A stretch of DNA of 64,000 nt from Arcticibacter eurypsychrophilus. Its GTDB lineage: Bacteria > Bacteroidota > Bacteroidia > Sphingobacteriales > Sphingobacteriaceae. The stretch covers positions 1 to 64,000 of the forward strand of contig NZ_MDFN01000010.1 of assembly GCF_001730525.1 (NCBI RefSeq), read 5' to 3'. Under the pieces are notes generated by a model that was not told the DNA's origin, did not search any database, and was given only the letters and a program-made list of their open reading frames with translations. This document shows, piece by piece, positions 48,201-57,097 of the stretch (its first letter is position 1; the number at the start of each line of letters is the position of its first letter). The position numbers were made by a program, and so were the translations under genes.

Positions 48201-48547
48201 TGTGGATGTTGGCACAGGGCGGAATGAGCTCTTTGGAAGCGATACGAGCTGCAACTATAAACGGGGCTAACTATTTAGGCATGTCCAAAGAAATCGGATC
48301 ACTTGAACCCGGCAAATTAGCTGACCTGATTGTATTGGATGCTAACCCTCTTATAGACATTAGAAATTCAGAAAAAATTAAATCTGTTATGATTAATGGA
48401 AGGCTTTATGATGCTCAAACCATGAATGAGGAAGGAAATCGTCCCAAGGAACATCCTAAATTCTGGTGGCAATACTTAAAAGGAGATACAATGGGTGCAG
48501 AAGGAACCTCCGATACGTTTATTTTCACCCATCCTGAATGTGATTAA
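45296..48547 (+). CDS. Secreted PD40-repeat amidohydrolase
   Basis: 1083 residues with a signal peptide (TLILLALMLCQQTFAQQ). Residues about 45-650 form a TolB-like beta-propeller with repeated D(G)K-W/I motifs (LSPDGKEIVF, FSPDGKFISY, VSPDGKYLYY, ISPDGKMLAF, WSPDSRNIVF). Residues about 660-1083 form a metal-dependent amidohydrolase: MPGIVDVHAHL (metal-binding HxH), HDPSSNTE, NLGSHGQIQGIGAHWEMWML and LEPGKLADLIVLDANPL. This fusion is frequent in Bacteroidota and occurs in the periplasm or outside the cell; the substrate is unknown. TATTTTTG at 45271-45278 is a possible -7 element. Confidence 0.9.
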   Translation: MMKIHTLILLALMLCQQTFAQQKTDTKAWNVEKPGSPSKVVSFSTNEGTWMNLDLSPDGKEIVFDLLGDIYKMPFEGGTATLLSGGLAFDVQPRFSPDGKFISYTSDREGGDNIWIMKNDGTNKHSITKETFRLLNNAVWTSDSQYLIARKHFTNTRSLGAGEMWMYHISGGEGVQLTKRKNDQQDAGEPEVSPDGKYLYYSEDVSPGPYFQYNKDPNKEIYAIKCLDRETGETTQIAGGPGGAVRPQISPDGKMLAFVKRVRLKSVLYLHDLSTGEEWPVYTELSRDQQETWAIFGVYPNFAWSPDSRNIVFYAKGKIRNLDILSQTVTEIPFEVRSTQTIAEALNFEHQVFSDEFDSKTIRELTTSADGKTVAFNSGGFIYLKSLPDGKPKRITKGLDFEYDPEFSTDGKWLVYVNWNDENKGSIKRLDLKNSQSTIVTTEKGYYYTPHFSNRSDKIVYTKGVGNAMLGYTFGTGAGIYITGVNGGTPVKISSKGVSPSFNANDTRVFFQSSKDDKKAYMSVDLNGGNERVHYVSTYVSQFVPSPDGKWLAFTELFNAYITPLINTANAIDLSATNKSLPLTRVTRDAGIYIHWSRDSKKLNWTLGSQYFSRELKNSFSFAEGAPATLPPIDTSGIEIGLRIKSDVPVGKIAITNARIITMKGDEVIENGTIVIDQNRILAVGPADQVQIPDDAKVISADNQTIMPGIVDVHAHLPTSPDGISPQQDWSYFANLAYGVTTSHDPSSNTEMVFSQAEMVRAGTIIGPRIFSTGTILYGADGDFKAVINSLDDARSNLRRLKMAGAISVKSYNQPRREQRQQIIQAARELKMDVFPEGGSTFFTNMSMILDGHTGVEHNIPVVPVYKDVKSLWNASKTGYTPTLIVSYGAQSGENFWYDRTNVWENEKLLTFTPRSIIDVKSRRRTTSEFGDYGHIEVSKAVKYISDGGTKINLGSHGQIQGIGAHWEMWMLAQGGMSSLEAIRAATINGANYLGMSKEIGSLEPGKLADLIVLDANPLIDIRNSEKIKSVMINGRLYDAQTMNEEGNRPKEHPKFWWQYLKGDTMGAEGTSDTFIFTHPECD

Positions 48548-48675
48548 TAATTTAATTTCAGTATTGACTGCCTTTTTAAGGATAGATCGCCTATTTTTAC
48601 GATCTTACAAGAGAGATGCGGTTTATTATCTCTTATTTTTGAAATTTTATCCCATATAATTACTTTAACAAACTA

Positions 48676-49863
48676 ATGAAGTACAAATTCTCTATTTTAG
48701 TTACTGTTTTATTTGCAGCGACAAACTTAAGCTTTGCTCAGGATAATCTAGTAAAATCATTAGACTCCAATCAAAGCATTAACAGTAAAGAAAAATTTAA
48801 ATTCACAGAAATCATTAATTTAGAAAACACTTCGATCAAAAGCCAGGGATCATCAGGTACCTGCTGGAGTTATTCTACCAACTCATTCCTTGAATCGGAA
48901 ATGATTAAGCAAGGACGTAAGCCTGTTGAACTGTCTCCAATTTTTACTGCGCGCTATGTTTATGTTGAAAAGGGTAAGAATTATGTAAGGATGCATGGTT
49001 CAGTTGGGCTAGGTGATGGAGGTGCATTGCATGACGTAATCAATATGTACCGTAAATATGGTACTGTTCCACAAAGCGTTTATACTGGTTTAAACTATGG
49101 CACAAAGAAGAATAAGTTTGCTGAAATGGCAAGTATTACGACCGGCATTCTAGAAGCAGTAGTTAAAAACGCAAATGAGACCTTAACGCCAAACTGGATT
49201 AATGCTTATAGCGGAGCAATTGACGCTTATTTAGGAAAGGTACCTCAGTCTTTTACCTATGAAGGTAAAACGTATACACCTCAAAGCTTTGCAAAAGAAA
49301 GAGTTGGTATAAACCCGGATGATTATGTGGAAATTTCCTCTTTTACGGATTACCCTTATTACAAAAAATTCACCTTATTAGTTCCCGACAACTGGTCATT
49401 TGACCAGGTTTATAATGTTAAAATCGATGATATTACGACAATCATTGATAATGCATTGAAAAAGGGATTTACAGTAGCTTGGGCAACTGATGTAAGTGAA
49501 AAAAGTTTCAGCTGGAAGAATGGTGTTGCTTACGTACCGGAAATTAAATATGACGACATGACGGATCAGCAGAAGAATGAACTATTTGATGGTCCGAAAC
49601 CGGAAATGACAATCACTCCTGAAATGAGACAGCAGAATTTTGATAATTACAATACGACTGATGATCACGGCATGCACATTGTTGGTTTAGCTAAAGACCA
49701 AAATGGCAAAGAATACTATATTGTAAAGAATTCATGGGGTTTAACCAACGATTACAAAGGGTATTTATATGTAACTAAAAACTTTGTTAGGTTTAAATCT
49801 ACAGCGTTCTTGCTTAATAAAAATGGTATTCCTTCAGCTATCAGGAAAGAAATAGGAGAATAA
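48676..49863 (+). CDS. Secreted C1-family peptidase (bleomycin hydrolase/PepC-like)
   Basis: 395 residues with a signal peptide (SILVTVLFAATNLSFA). Papain-fold catalytic residues: Cys in GSSGTCWSYSTNSFLESE, His in DDHGMHIVGLAKD and Asn in YIVKNSWG. The order and spacing fit bleomycin hydrolase/aminopeptidase C, which is usually cytoplasmic; an exported version is common in Bacteroidota. The fold begins after about 35 residues. Followed by a strong terminator. TATTTTTG at 48634-48641 may be its -7 element. Confidence 0.92.
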   Translation: MKYKFSILVTVLFAATNLSFAQDNLVKSLDSNQSINSKEKFKFTEIINLENTSIKSQGSSGTCWSYSTNSFLESEMIKQGRKPVELSPIFTARYVYVEKGKNYVRMHGSVGLGDGGALHDVINMYRKYGTVPQSVYTGLNYGTKKNKFAEMASITTGILEAVVKNANETLTPNWINAYSGAIDAYLGKVPQSFTYEGKTYTPQSFAKERVGINPDDYVEISSFTDYPYYKKFTLLVPDNWSFDQVYNVKIDDITTIIDNALKKGFTVAWATDVSEKSFSWKNGVAYVPEIKYDDMTDQQKNELFDGPKPEMTITPEMRQQNFDNYNTTDDHGMHIVGLAKDQNGKEYYIVKNSWGLTNDYKGYLYVTKNFVRFKSTAFLLNKNGIPSAIRKEIGE

Positions 49864-49992
49864 ACCATGTAAGATAAATATGATTATTGCCTCATTTTAC
49901 CTAAGGTAATTTCTTTCCACATACCCGATTTATAGTAAATTCCTCTTACTTTGAGCTATTCACTATAAATTTCCCAAAACATAATAGTCAAA

Positions 49993-50040
49993 ACAAAGGG
50001 CTGCAGGCGAATAATCGCTTACAGCCCTTTGTTTGTTTAT
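49993..50040 (+). terminator. Rho-independent terminator after the C1 peptidase
   Basis: 11-bp perfect stem (49993-50003 with 50022-50032) with partial inner pairing (GCGA/TCGC) and T-rich flank. Confidence 0.8.
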
Positions 50041-50159
50041 GGTACGTACAGTCAAGATAGTACGTATAAAGTTAAATAGTCGGCAGTGTACAATTTCAAC
50101 TAAGCTGGTCACCTAATTAGTATGTTGATTTTACTTATTTTTGCTTAAACTATATTTCT

Positions 50160-50966
50160 ATGCCTCAAAACATCATTCCCACAGAGGGAAATAACCCTGC
50201 ATCCGCATTTGAACGCCTTTTAACTATCATGAATACGCTTCGTGAGCAATGTCCATGGGATAAAAAACAAACGATTGAAAGTTTAAGGCATCTTACTATT
50301 GAAGAAACATATGAATTATCAGATGCTATTCTTGAAGGTGACCATCAGGAAATAAAGAAAGAATTGGGTGACATCATGCTTCATTTAGTTTTCTATGCAA
50401 AGATTGCATCTGAGAAAGGTGATTTTGATATCGTTGATGTATTGAATAGCATTTGTGAAAAGCTCATCATCAGGCATCCACATATTTACGGTGATGTAGT
50501 AGTTGAAAATGAGGAAGATGTAAAGCGCAACTGGGAACAAATCAAATTAAGAGAGGGTAATAAGTCAGTACTTGGCGGAGTTCCTCCTTCCCTACCGGCA
50601 CTTGTTAAAGCCTCACGTATTCAGGAAAAAGCAAAAGGTGTGGGCTTTGATTGGGAAAAGAAATCTCAGGTATGGGAAAAAGTGGAAGAGGAGATGGAGG
50701 AATTTAAGCAGGAGTTCAATACCACCGATGACACTCCTATTGACATGGATAAAGCGGAGGGAGAGTTTGGTGATCTGTTGTTCTCATTAATTAATTATGC
50801 CCGTTTTATCAAGATCAACCCTGAAAATGCACTTGAGAAAACCAATAGAAAGTTTATTAAGCGGTTTCAGTACCTGGAACTTAAGGCTGCCGAAAAAGGC
50901 AAGGCACTCCAGGATATGACTCTTGCAGAAATGGATATTTTTTGGAATGAAGCTAAAACCATATAA
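50160..50966 (+). CDS. mazG: Nucleoside triphosphate pyrophosphohydrolase MazG
   Basis: 268 residues. Hydrolyses NTPs/dNTPs to the monophosphate and PPi, cleaning the nucleotide pool. Two MazG helical units: EETYELSDAILEG with KKELGDIMLHLVFYAK, and EEMEEFKQEF with EGEFGDLLFSLINYARF. Full-length two-domain form. TATTTTTG at 50136-50143 is a possible -7 element. Alone on its strand before the sigma factor gene. Confidence 0.95.
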   Translation: MPQNIIPTEGNNPASAFERLLTIMNTLREQCPWDKKQTIESLRHLTIEETYELSDAILEGDHQEIKKELGDIMLHLVFYAKIASEKGDFDIVDVLNSICEKLIIRHPHIYGDVVVENEEDVKRNWEQIKLREGNKSVLGGVPPSLPALVKASRIQEKAKGVGFDWEKKSQVWEKVEEEMEEFKQEFNTTDDTPIDMDKAEGEFGDLLFSLINYARFIKINPENALEKTNRKFIKRFQYLELKAAEKGKALQDMTLAEMDIFWNEAKTI

Positions 50967-51093
50967 TTTTAAAAAATAACTCTTTTGTTGTCGCAATATT
51001 AAAAAGGTCTGCGTATACATTATAAAGCACAGCAGATCGTTTTATATCATCACAGTATTTAAATATTTATTGATTAAAAACGAATCCAACTCC

Positions 51094-51651
51094 ATGCATG
51101 TTACTCAGAGCTTTTCTGAAGATGAACTGATTTCGAAATGCAAGTCGGGAGAATTAAAGTTTCAGGAAAAGCTTTATAAACATTTCTATGGATATGCCAT
51201 GGGAGTTGGAATGAGATACTTAAAGAATAGGGATGATGTTTTAGAAGTTGTTAATGATTCATTTATTAAGGTATTTAAGTCAATTCAATCTTACAATGAA
51301 CATCAGCCTTTTAAAGCTTGGTTACGACGAATTATTGTGAACACATCAATAGATCACAGAAGAAGAAATTTGAAACATATGAATCAGGCAGATATAGATG
51401 AAGCTATTTATATTGGAAAAGCACCTGATATTATTGAAAACATTAATGCGAAGGACATTTTAAAATTATTAGATATTTTACCTGAAACACAAAAGCTGGT
51501 GTTTAACTTATATGAAATAGATGGTTACAGTCACGACGAAATTGGCGAAATGCTATCTATACCGGTAAGCTCTTCGAGGGTGTATTTAAGCAGGGCTAAA
51601 GAGAAGCTTAGGAAACACTGGATTCAACAGGAGGGTAATTATGCAGGATAA
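51094..51651 (+). CDS. ECF-type RNA polymerase sigma factor
   Basis: 185 residues from the ATG at 51094 (a TTG at 51070 would add eight residues). Sigma-2 region: FYGYAMGVGMRYLKNRDDVLEVVNDSFIKVFKSI and PFKAWLRRIIVNTSIDHRRR. Sigma-4: ILPETQKLVFNLYEIDGYSHDEIGEML followed by SSSRVYLSRAKEKLRKHW. Belongs to the group of ECF factors abundant in Bacteroidota. It overlaps the next gene by 11 bp, so that gene is probably its regulatory partner. Confidence 0.93.
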   Translation: MHVTQSFSEDELISKCKSGELKFQEKLYKHFYGYAMGVGMRYLKNRDDVLEVVNDSFIKVFKSIQSYNEHQPFKAWLRRIIVNTSIDHRRRNLKHMNQADIDEAIYIGKAPDIIENINAKDILKLLDILPETQKLVFNLYEIDGYSHDEIGEMLSIPVSSSRVYLSRAKEKLRKHWIQQEGNYAG

Positions 51652-52984
51652 CTTTGACAAAAAGCTTTTGAAAAGAATCCAGCATGTTTTTAATCTTTAC
51701 GAAGATGATTCTGCTGATTTAGGTTGGAAGGAGTTGCGTAAAAAATTCCCTGAAAACAAGGTACGTTCTCCGTTTATTTACTGGTTAGGGTCGGTTGCTG
51801 CTGCATTATTACTTGTTGCGGGCACATGGATATTCTTTAACCAAAGCATTAACGATCAGAATATTAATAAGGATAAGATTCATACTATTTCTAAAAATAG
51901 TGTGGATCAAACTTTAAATAACAATACATTAGAAACGACAAGTGATTCTAATGTACATGCTAAAAAAACAGTTCACCAACCTGTTAGGGCAACTTATTCA
52001 AGTATAAAGCAACCTGAATTTATCAAATCAGGTGTTACTGAATCTGTAGTTCTTCATACAAATTCAAAAAATATACCTGAATCAATTCCTAAGGAATACG
52101 CTATTTTGGATAATGCAGATACGGGTACAACTACCAGTATCCCTCTGAATAAAGAGCTCACTACATTGCGAGAACACACAGAAGAGACTGAAATACAAGC
52201 TTATAAGGAGCTAAATAGACCGTTATCTGCTGTAGCAGACAATTATGATAAATTACAACAAGCAAAAATTGCGGTGCTGACTAACGATAAGGCGCCAATT
52301 GTAAAGGTTAAAAAAGACTCCAAATTTTCATTTAGTCTTTTCGCTGGCAGTCATGTTTCTTATGCTGAGGGTAGTAAATCTAGCATGAATACTGGTGTGG
52401 GAGTTTCATCTGAATTAGGCATAACACGCAACCTGAAGTTTACAACTGGTTTATCTCTCGCTCAGAACACCCTTAAATACAATAAAAGAATACCTGAACA
52501 AGTAGCAGCATCTTTTATAACCTCTTCCACGTCGAGAGTTAGTAATTTAATGGTTTCCAGTGCTGAAACAAAAACATCAGCTATTAACTACTCCATAAAT
52601 GGATATGACGCATCTTTACTTGGATTGGATGTCCCGATCAATTTAAAATACACCGTGTTTCGGAAAGAGAATGAGCTCTATATTGTTGCAGGTTTAAGTT
52701 CTAACTTCTTTTTTGATGAAACGTATACATATGCTTATGGTTACAATTCTTTAGAATCAAACGCATTTCAGGAACATCCTGATGAAACAACTACTACCAA
52801 CTCAAGTACATTTGACTTTGCAAGAATGCTTAACCTATCAGTAGGATACGGATACCCAATTGGCAAACAGAGCAAGTTATCTCTTGAACCATTTTTAAAA
52901 TATCCATTAGGTGGCTTGGGAGCTCAAAATTTACGTTTTGGTGCTGCAGGTCTTAACCTCAAATGGAGCTTTACCACGCGATAA
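51641..52984 (+). CDS. Inner-membrane-anchored protein with C-terminal beta-barrel-like domain
   Basis: 447 residues. N-terminal cytoplasmic segment of about 45 residues (FDKKLLKRIQHVFNLYEDDSADLGWKELRK), one TM helix (FIYWLGSVAAALLLVAGTWIFF), a long Ser/Thr/Asn-rich linker and a C-terminal domain from about 225 with alternating strands (FSFSLFAGSHVSYAEG, GVSSELGITRNLKFTTGLSLAQNTLKY, LNLSVGYGYPIGKQSKLSLEPFLKYPLGGLG), like porin-type outer-membrane barrels. Overlap with the ECF factor suggests an anti-sigma role for the N-terminus (inference). An inner-membrane helix joined to a barrel-like domain is topologically odd. Ends exactly where a convergent gene ends. Confidence 0.7.
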   Translation: MQDNFDKKLLKRIQHVFNLYEDDSADLGWKELRKKFPENKVRSPFIYWLGSVAAALLLVAGTWIFFNQSINDQNINKDKIHTISKNSVDQTLNNNTLETTSDSNVHAKKTVHQPVRATYSSIKQPEFIKSGVTESVVLHTNSKNIPESIPKEYAILDNADTGTTTSIPLNKELTTLREHTEETEIQAYKELNRPLSAVADNYDKLQQAKIAVLTNDKAPIVKVKKDSKFSFSLFAGSHVSYAEGSKSSMNTGVGVSSELGITRNLKFTTGLSLAQNTLKYNKRIPEQVAASFITSSTSRVSNLMVSSAETKTSAINYSINGYDASLLGLDVPINLKYTVFRKENELYIVAGLSSNFFFDETYTYAYGYNSLESNAFQEHPDETTTTNSSTFDFARMLNLSVGYGYPIGKQSKLSLEPFLKYPLGGLGAQNLRFGAAGLNLKWSFTTR

Positions 52985-54205
52985 TTATTTGAAGGTGATC
53001 GCTTTTGTTGGTGAAATCTTACTCACTAATGTAGAAGGAATAATTAGTACAAGTAAACAGATCAAGAGGGTACCTAAATTTAATAATATTATATCAGGTA
53101 AGTCAAGTTCAACAGGGACAAATGACATATAATATGAGGCTTGATCCAACTTAAAAAAATGAGTATAGGATTGAAATAACCCTAATCCTATGCCTACTAT
53201 ATTTCCTAGTAATAATCCTATGCCAATCAGGTAGGCGGCATTCCTTAAAAAAATCTTCTGTATTCCCCAATTGGTACAGCCTAGGGCCTTTAAAATACCA
53301 ATCATATTGGTTCGTTCCAGAATGATGATCAGTAATGCTGAAATCATATTGATTGTGGCTACAGCAAGCATTAGAACCAGAATTACCTGTGTGTTGACGT
53401 CTAATAAGGACAACCACTGGAATATTGTGGTATAATACTCTTTAATGGAAAAGGCCTGCAAGCCAAAGCTGAGTGCATCACTTACATTTAATGAGGTTTG
53501 ATCTACCCGATCAAAATTTTTAACTCTTAACTCATACCCACCTACCTCATTTTGCTTCCAATTATTCAATCTTTGTATCACAGAGAGGTCTCCAATGACA
53601 TAGGTCCTGTCTACTTCTTCTATCCCCAGATTGTAAATTCCAACAATACTAAATTTCCTTTTACGAAGGGGTTCCTGTACAAAATACATCAGGAAATCAT
53701 CACCTGTTTTTAATTGTAATCTATCCGCAATGACCTTTGAGATCAGGATCTGTCCTTTTGCTTTAACACTGTCGCTAAAGTCAATCACATGTCCGGATAT
53801 TAAAATATTTTTAAAATAATCCCAATGAAAGTTTTTGTCTACCCCTTTTAACACCACCCCCTCCATTTCATTATTGGCATTAATAATACCTGGCTTTAAA
53901 GCATAAGCCTGGTAATAGTCCACATTAGGTACTTTACTAAGAATTTGTAGTGAATCAGCTTTGATAATGAAAGGTGAGTTTTCGTATGATGCATTTAAAT
54001 CATACTTCATGACGATGATATCTCCGGAAAAGCCTCTTACTTTTTCTCTTATTTCAGATTTAAACCCTTTAACCACAGCTACAGAAAGTATCATGACTGC
54101 CAAACCCAGTATAATACCAATGATGGCAATACGCACACTTAACTTTGAAAAAGTTCGCTGTGACTGAAAGGTTATCCTGTTAGCAACAAAAGATGAAAAA
54201 TTCAA
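52985..54205 (-). CDS. LolC/E-family (FtsX-fold) ABC permease
   Basis: 406 residues with four TM helices: one near the N-terminus (IAIIGIILGLAVMILSVAVVKGFKS), a periplasmic MacB-like domain of about 220 residues and three at the C-terminus, including VILVLMLAVATINMISALLIIILERTNMIGILKALGC. Matches the lipoprotein-releasing LolC/E pattern, which needs LolD (not seen here). It probably moves outer-membrane lipoproteins from the inner membrane. Convergent with the preceding gene with no gap. Confidence 0.86.
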   Translation of the reverse strand: MNFSSFVANRITFQSQRTFSKLSVRIAIIGIILGLAVMILSVAVVKGFKSEIREKVRGFSGDIIVMKYDLNASYENSPFIIKADSLQILSKVPNVDYYQAYALKPGIINANNEMEGVVLKGVDKNFHWDYFKNILISGHVIDFSDSVKAKGQILISKVIADRLQLKTGDDFLMYFVQEPLRKRKFSIVGIYNLGIEEVDRTYVIGDLSVIQRLNNWKQNEVGGYELRVKNFDRVDQTSLNVSDALSFGLQAFSIKEYYTTIFQWLSLLDVNTQVILVLMLAVATINMISALLIIILERTNMIGILKALGCTNWGIQKIFLRNAAYLIGIGLLLGNIVGIGLGLFQSYTHFFKLDQASYYMSFVPVELDLPDIILLNLGTLLICLLVLIIPSTLVSKISPTKAITFK

Positions 54206-54343
54206 GCTTTAAATAATTTTTGTATTTTAGCAAAGATGCACATTTTTCTGAGTCATAGATAAGCAGAATATCTTTAATCTTGCATTTAGTATCCGTCCAT
54301 ATTTAACATATGTCACAAGGGCCTAATTAATAATAACCGTGTA

Positions 54344-55273
54344 ATGAAGATAATTTTTATGGGTACGCCCGATTTTGCAGTTGCATCATTAGATGCTTTA
54401 CTTAAGGATGGTCAGAACATAGTAGCAGTGGTGACAGCACCGGATAAGCCTGCAGGAAGAGGCCAGAAGCTTCAGGAATCTGCTGTAAAGCGTTATGCCG
54501 TTGAACATGATTTACCGGTACTCCAGCCTTTGAAACTGAAAGATGAAGCTTTTTTGGAAGAGTTAAAAACATTTAATGCCGATCTTCAGATTGTTGTTGC
54601 ATTCCGAATGCTTCCAGTAGTGGTTTGGGATATGCCCGCAAAAGGAACGATTAATCTCCATGGTTCTTTACTCCCTCAATACCGGGGAGCCGCTCCTATA
54701 AATTGGGCTATTATCAATGGCGAAAAACAAACTGGTGTGTCTACCTTTTTTCTACAGCATGAAATTGATACCGGAAATATTTTATTCTCTCAAAGTGTAG
54801 AGATCCTGGAAGATGAAACAGCGGGTGAATTGCACGATAAATTAATGGTTGTTGGTGCTAACCTTTTAGTAAAAACAGTGAAAGCGGTGGAAGAAAATAA
54901 GTATGATGAAATTTCACAGCAGGAAGTTATTGCTCAAAATGGATTAGCAGAAGAACCTAAACATGCACCAAAAATCTTTAAAGACACCTGTTCAATCAAC
55001 TGGAACAAGCCTGTAAAAGATGTGTACAACCTAATAAGAGGATTGAGTCCCTACCCTACCGCCTTCACTTCATTAGACGGGAAGACGGTAAAGATTTTTG
55101 CCGCTAAATATGAATTAACAAACCACGAAGTGCAGCCTGGAAATCATTTAAGTGATGGAAAAACATACTTAAAATTTGCTTGTCCAGATGGTTTTATCTT
55201 ATTAGAAAACATCCAGATGGAAGGCAAAAAGAGAATTAATATCACTGATTTTTTAAGGGGCTATCGGTTATAG
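54344..55273 (+). CDS. fmt: Methionyl-tRNA formyltransferase
   Basis: 309 residues. Formylates initiator Met-tRNA. Formyl-transferase core: IIFMGTPDFAVASLDALL, TAPDKPAGRGQ, NLHGSLLPQYRGAAPINWAI with the catalytic Asn/His pair, and HEIDTGNILF carrying the catalytic Asp. C-terminal OB-type domain (NLIRGLSPYPTAFT). Usual length. It overlaps the convergent MutS-like gene by 6 bp. Confidence 0.96.
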   Translation: MKIIFMGTPDFAVASLDALLKDGQNIVAVVTAPDKPAGRGQKLQESAVKRYAVEHDLPVLQPLKLKDEAFLEELKTFNADLQIVVAFRMLPVVVWDMPAKGTINLHGSLLPQYRGAAPINWAIINGEKQTGVSTFFLQHEIDTGNILFSQSVEILEDETAGELHDKLMVVGANLLVKTVKAVEENKYDEISQQEVIAQNGLAEEPKHAPKIFKDTCSINWNKPVKDVYNLIRGLSPYPTAFTSLDGKTVKIFAAKYELTNHEVQPGNHLSDGKTYLKFACPDGFILLENIQMEGKKRINITDFLRGYRL

Positions 55274-57097
55274 CTCCTCTTTATGCACCAGAATTCCTAA
55301 TTTTCTTAATAACAAGGAAGCATTAAACGTTTTGCAGGCGCCTTTTTTTAACTTGTAGTCGAACATCATCTCTTCATCGATTACTTTTATGTCAAAGTAA
55401 AAGTTTCTGATATATGCAGGATATTCATCTTCTAGGTTAGCGATCTGGAGATCATGTGTGGCTACAATACCTACAGATTTTTGTTCAATTAACCGTTCAA
55501 TGATTGCTTTGGAACCTAAATATTTATCAACTGAGTTCGTGCCCCTTAGCATTTCGTCAATAAGGAAGTACACTTTTTCACCGCTGTTTAATACATCCAG
55601 AAGAAGCTGAAGCCTGTTTAATTCCGCTTTGAAGGTAGAGATGCTTTCATTCAGCGAATCTTTTATCCGCATATAGGTAAAGATTTTCATGTTTGTAAGT
55701 CGCATTTCATGTGCGCAAACTGGCGCTCCACAGAAAGCTAAAACTGCGTTAATACCTAAGGTTCGTAAAAATGTACTTTTACCAGCCATATTCGATCCGG
55801 TTATAATATCTATTTTCAGTTCATCCTGAAGGTGAAAATTATTTAAAATCCGAACATTCTCCTGAATTAGCGGATGGCCTATATTTTGAGCAGTGAGGGT
55901 ATAGTACTCATCTTCCTGAATAGCAGGAAAGCACCAATCCGGATAATTGATATGTAAACCAGCAATACTCAACAGGCATTCAAATGATCCTACACTGTGG
56001 AAGGCGTTTTTGATATGTTCTTTATTGTTGATCTTCCATTCTTGAATCTGCAGGTATTGTTTCACATCCCATGCCATACTGATATTCAGAATTGGGCCTA
56101 CAAACATATTGAGCCGATACTCCAGCCTCCCTAAGATCTCTGCTAACTTTTTAACCTGATGGGATAAAGTATACTGGGCAGAGCCGGAGGGATTTAATGT
56201 TTTAGATAGCGTAATACACAAAGGAGATTCCCATTTTTCATCTTCTATCATTCTAAACGCATCAGAGTACTTTGACAAGATCTGGCCAGCCTTTCCTGTC
56301 ATATTCAGCGCTTGATTTACTTTACCACTATAAGCTAAAACAAGAGTAATATTTGCAAGTCCGGACAGGAACATCAGCAATAGAAAAGGCGGATAGAAAT
56401 AAGCACCAATTGCGGCACCATAAAAGACATAGGGAACAAATTTAACATAATATGCTATCCAGGATTTATGCAGGTCAACACTTGTTTCCAGATAATTAAA
56501 CAATCCATTGATATTAGATTTACCTTGTTCTTCATGTGCAAACAATAGGTTGGCTTGAAAGTGCATCTTCCAGTTCTTCTTTGTAGCCAATTCAATAGCT
56601 GCCTTTTGTCTTAATCCTACATCCACTTTAGAACTACTGTCCTTGAGCCATTCTGCCATTTCCAGCTTACCAAATGAGGTTGCACAGCGATTTACCAAAC
56701 TATACAAGGATAACTTCCCAAAGATATCAAGGTCAGAGGTATAGCTATGATTATCATCAATCCATTGCGTACCATCATCATAAATAGTGCTTCTATCTTT
56801 CAGACTTCCTAATTCATTTTGGTTTACCTTTTTTAAAGACAAATTAAATTGTTTCTGTGCTGAAAATTTACTTTGCTTATTTACTAAATAAGCAAACGCC
56901 AGTATCCCTAAAAAAATAGAAAAATAAACAGTCCAGATGATCTCAAGCTTAACACTCTGCCACATTAATAATGTAGCAGCTACAAGAACCAAAACACGCA
57001 AAAAAGAATAAAAATTAATGCGTTTATCTAGTCTGACAATCTCCTTTTCCGCCAAATCCACCTTCTCACTATAATAAGCTGCGACATCTTTGTTCAT
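55268..57097 (-). CDS. Membrane-anchored MutS-like ATPase
   Basis: 609 residues. Two N-terminal TM helices (about 30-48 and 52-70) and another hydrophobic pair near 215-255, then a helical lever region and a MutS-type C-terminal ATPase: Walker A ITGSNMAGKSTFLRTLG, STFKAELNRLQLLL and Walker B VYFLIDEMLRGTNSVDKYLGSKAI, then VGIVATHDLQIANL. The mismatch-recognition domain I and the MutS2 Smr nuclease domain are absent. This membrane form is known from Bacteroidota but has no established role; mismatch repair should not be assumed. Confidence 0.85.
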   Translation of the reverse strand: MNKDVAAYYSEKVDLAEKEIVRLDKRINFYSFLRVLVLVAATLLMWQSVKLEIIWTVYFSIFLGILAFAYLVNKQSKFSAQKQFNLSLKKVNQNELGSLKDRSTIYDDGTQWIDDNHSYTSDLDIFGKLSLYSLVNRCATSFGKLEMAEWLKDSSSKVDVGLRQKAAIELATKKNWKMHFQANLLFAHEEQGKSNINGLFNYLETSVDLHKSWIAYYVKFVPYVFYGAAIGAYFYPPFLLLMFLSGLANITLVLAYSGKVNQALNMTGKAGQILSKYSDAFRMIEDEKWESPLCITLSKTLNPSGSAQYTLSHQVKKLAEILGRLEYRLNMFVGPILNISMAWDVKQYLQIQEWKINNKEHIKNAFHSVGSFECLLSIAGLHINYPDWCFPAIQEDEYYTLTAQNIGHPLIQENVRILNNFHLQDELKIDIITGSNMAGKSTFLRTLGINAVLAFCGAPVCAHEMRLTNMKIFTYMRIKDSLNESISTFKAELNRLQLLLDVLNSGEKVYFLIDEMLRGTNSVDKYLGSKAIIERLIEQKSVGIVATHDLQIANLEDEYPAYIRNFYFDIKVIDEEMMFDYKLKKGACKTFNASLLLRKLGILVHKEEL

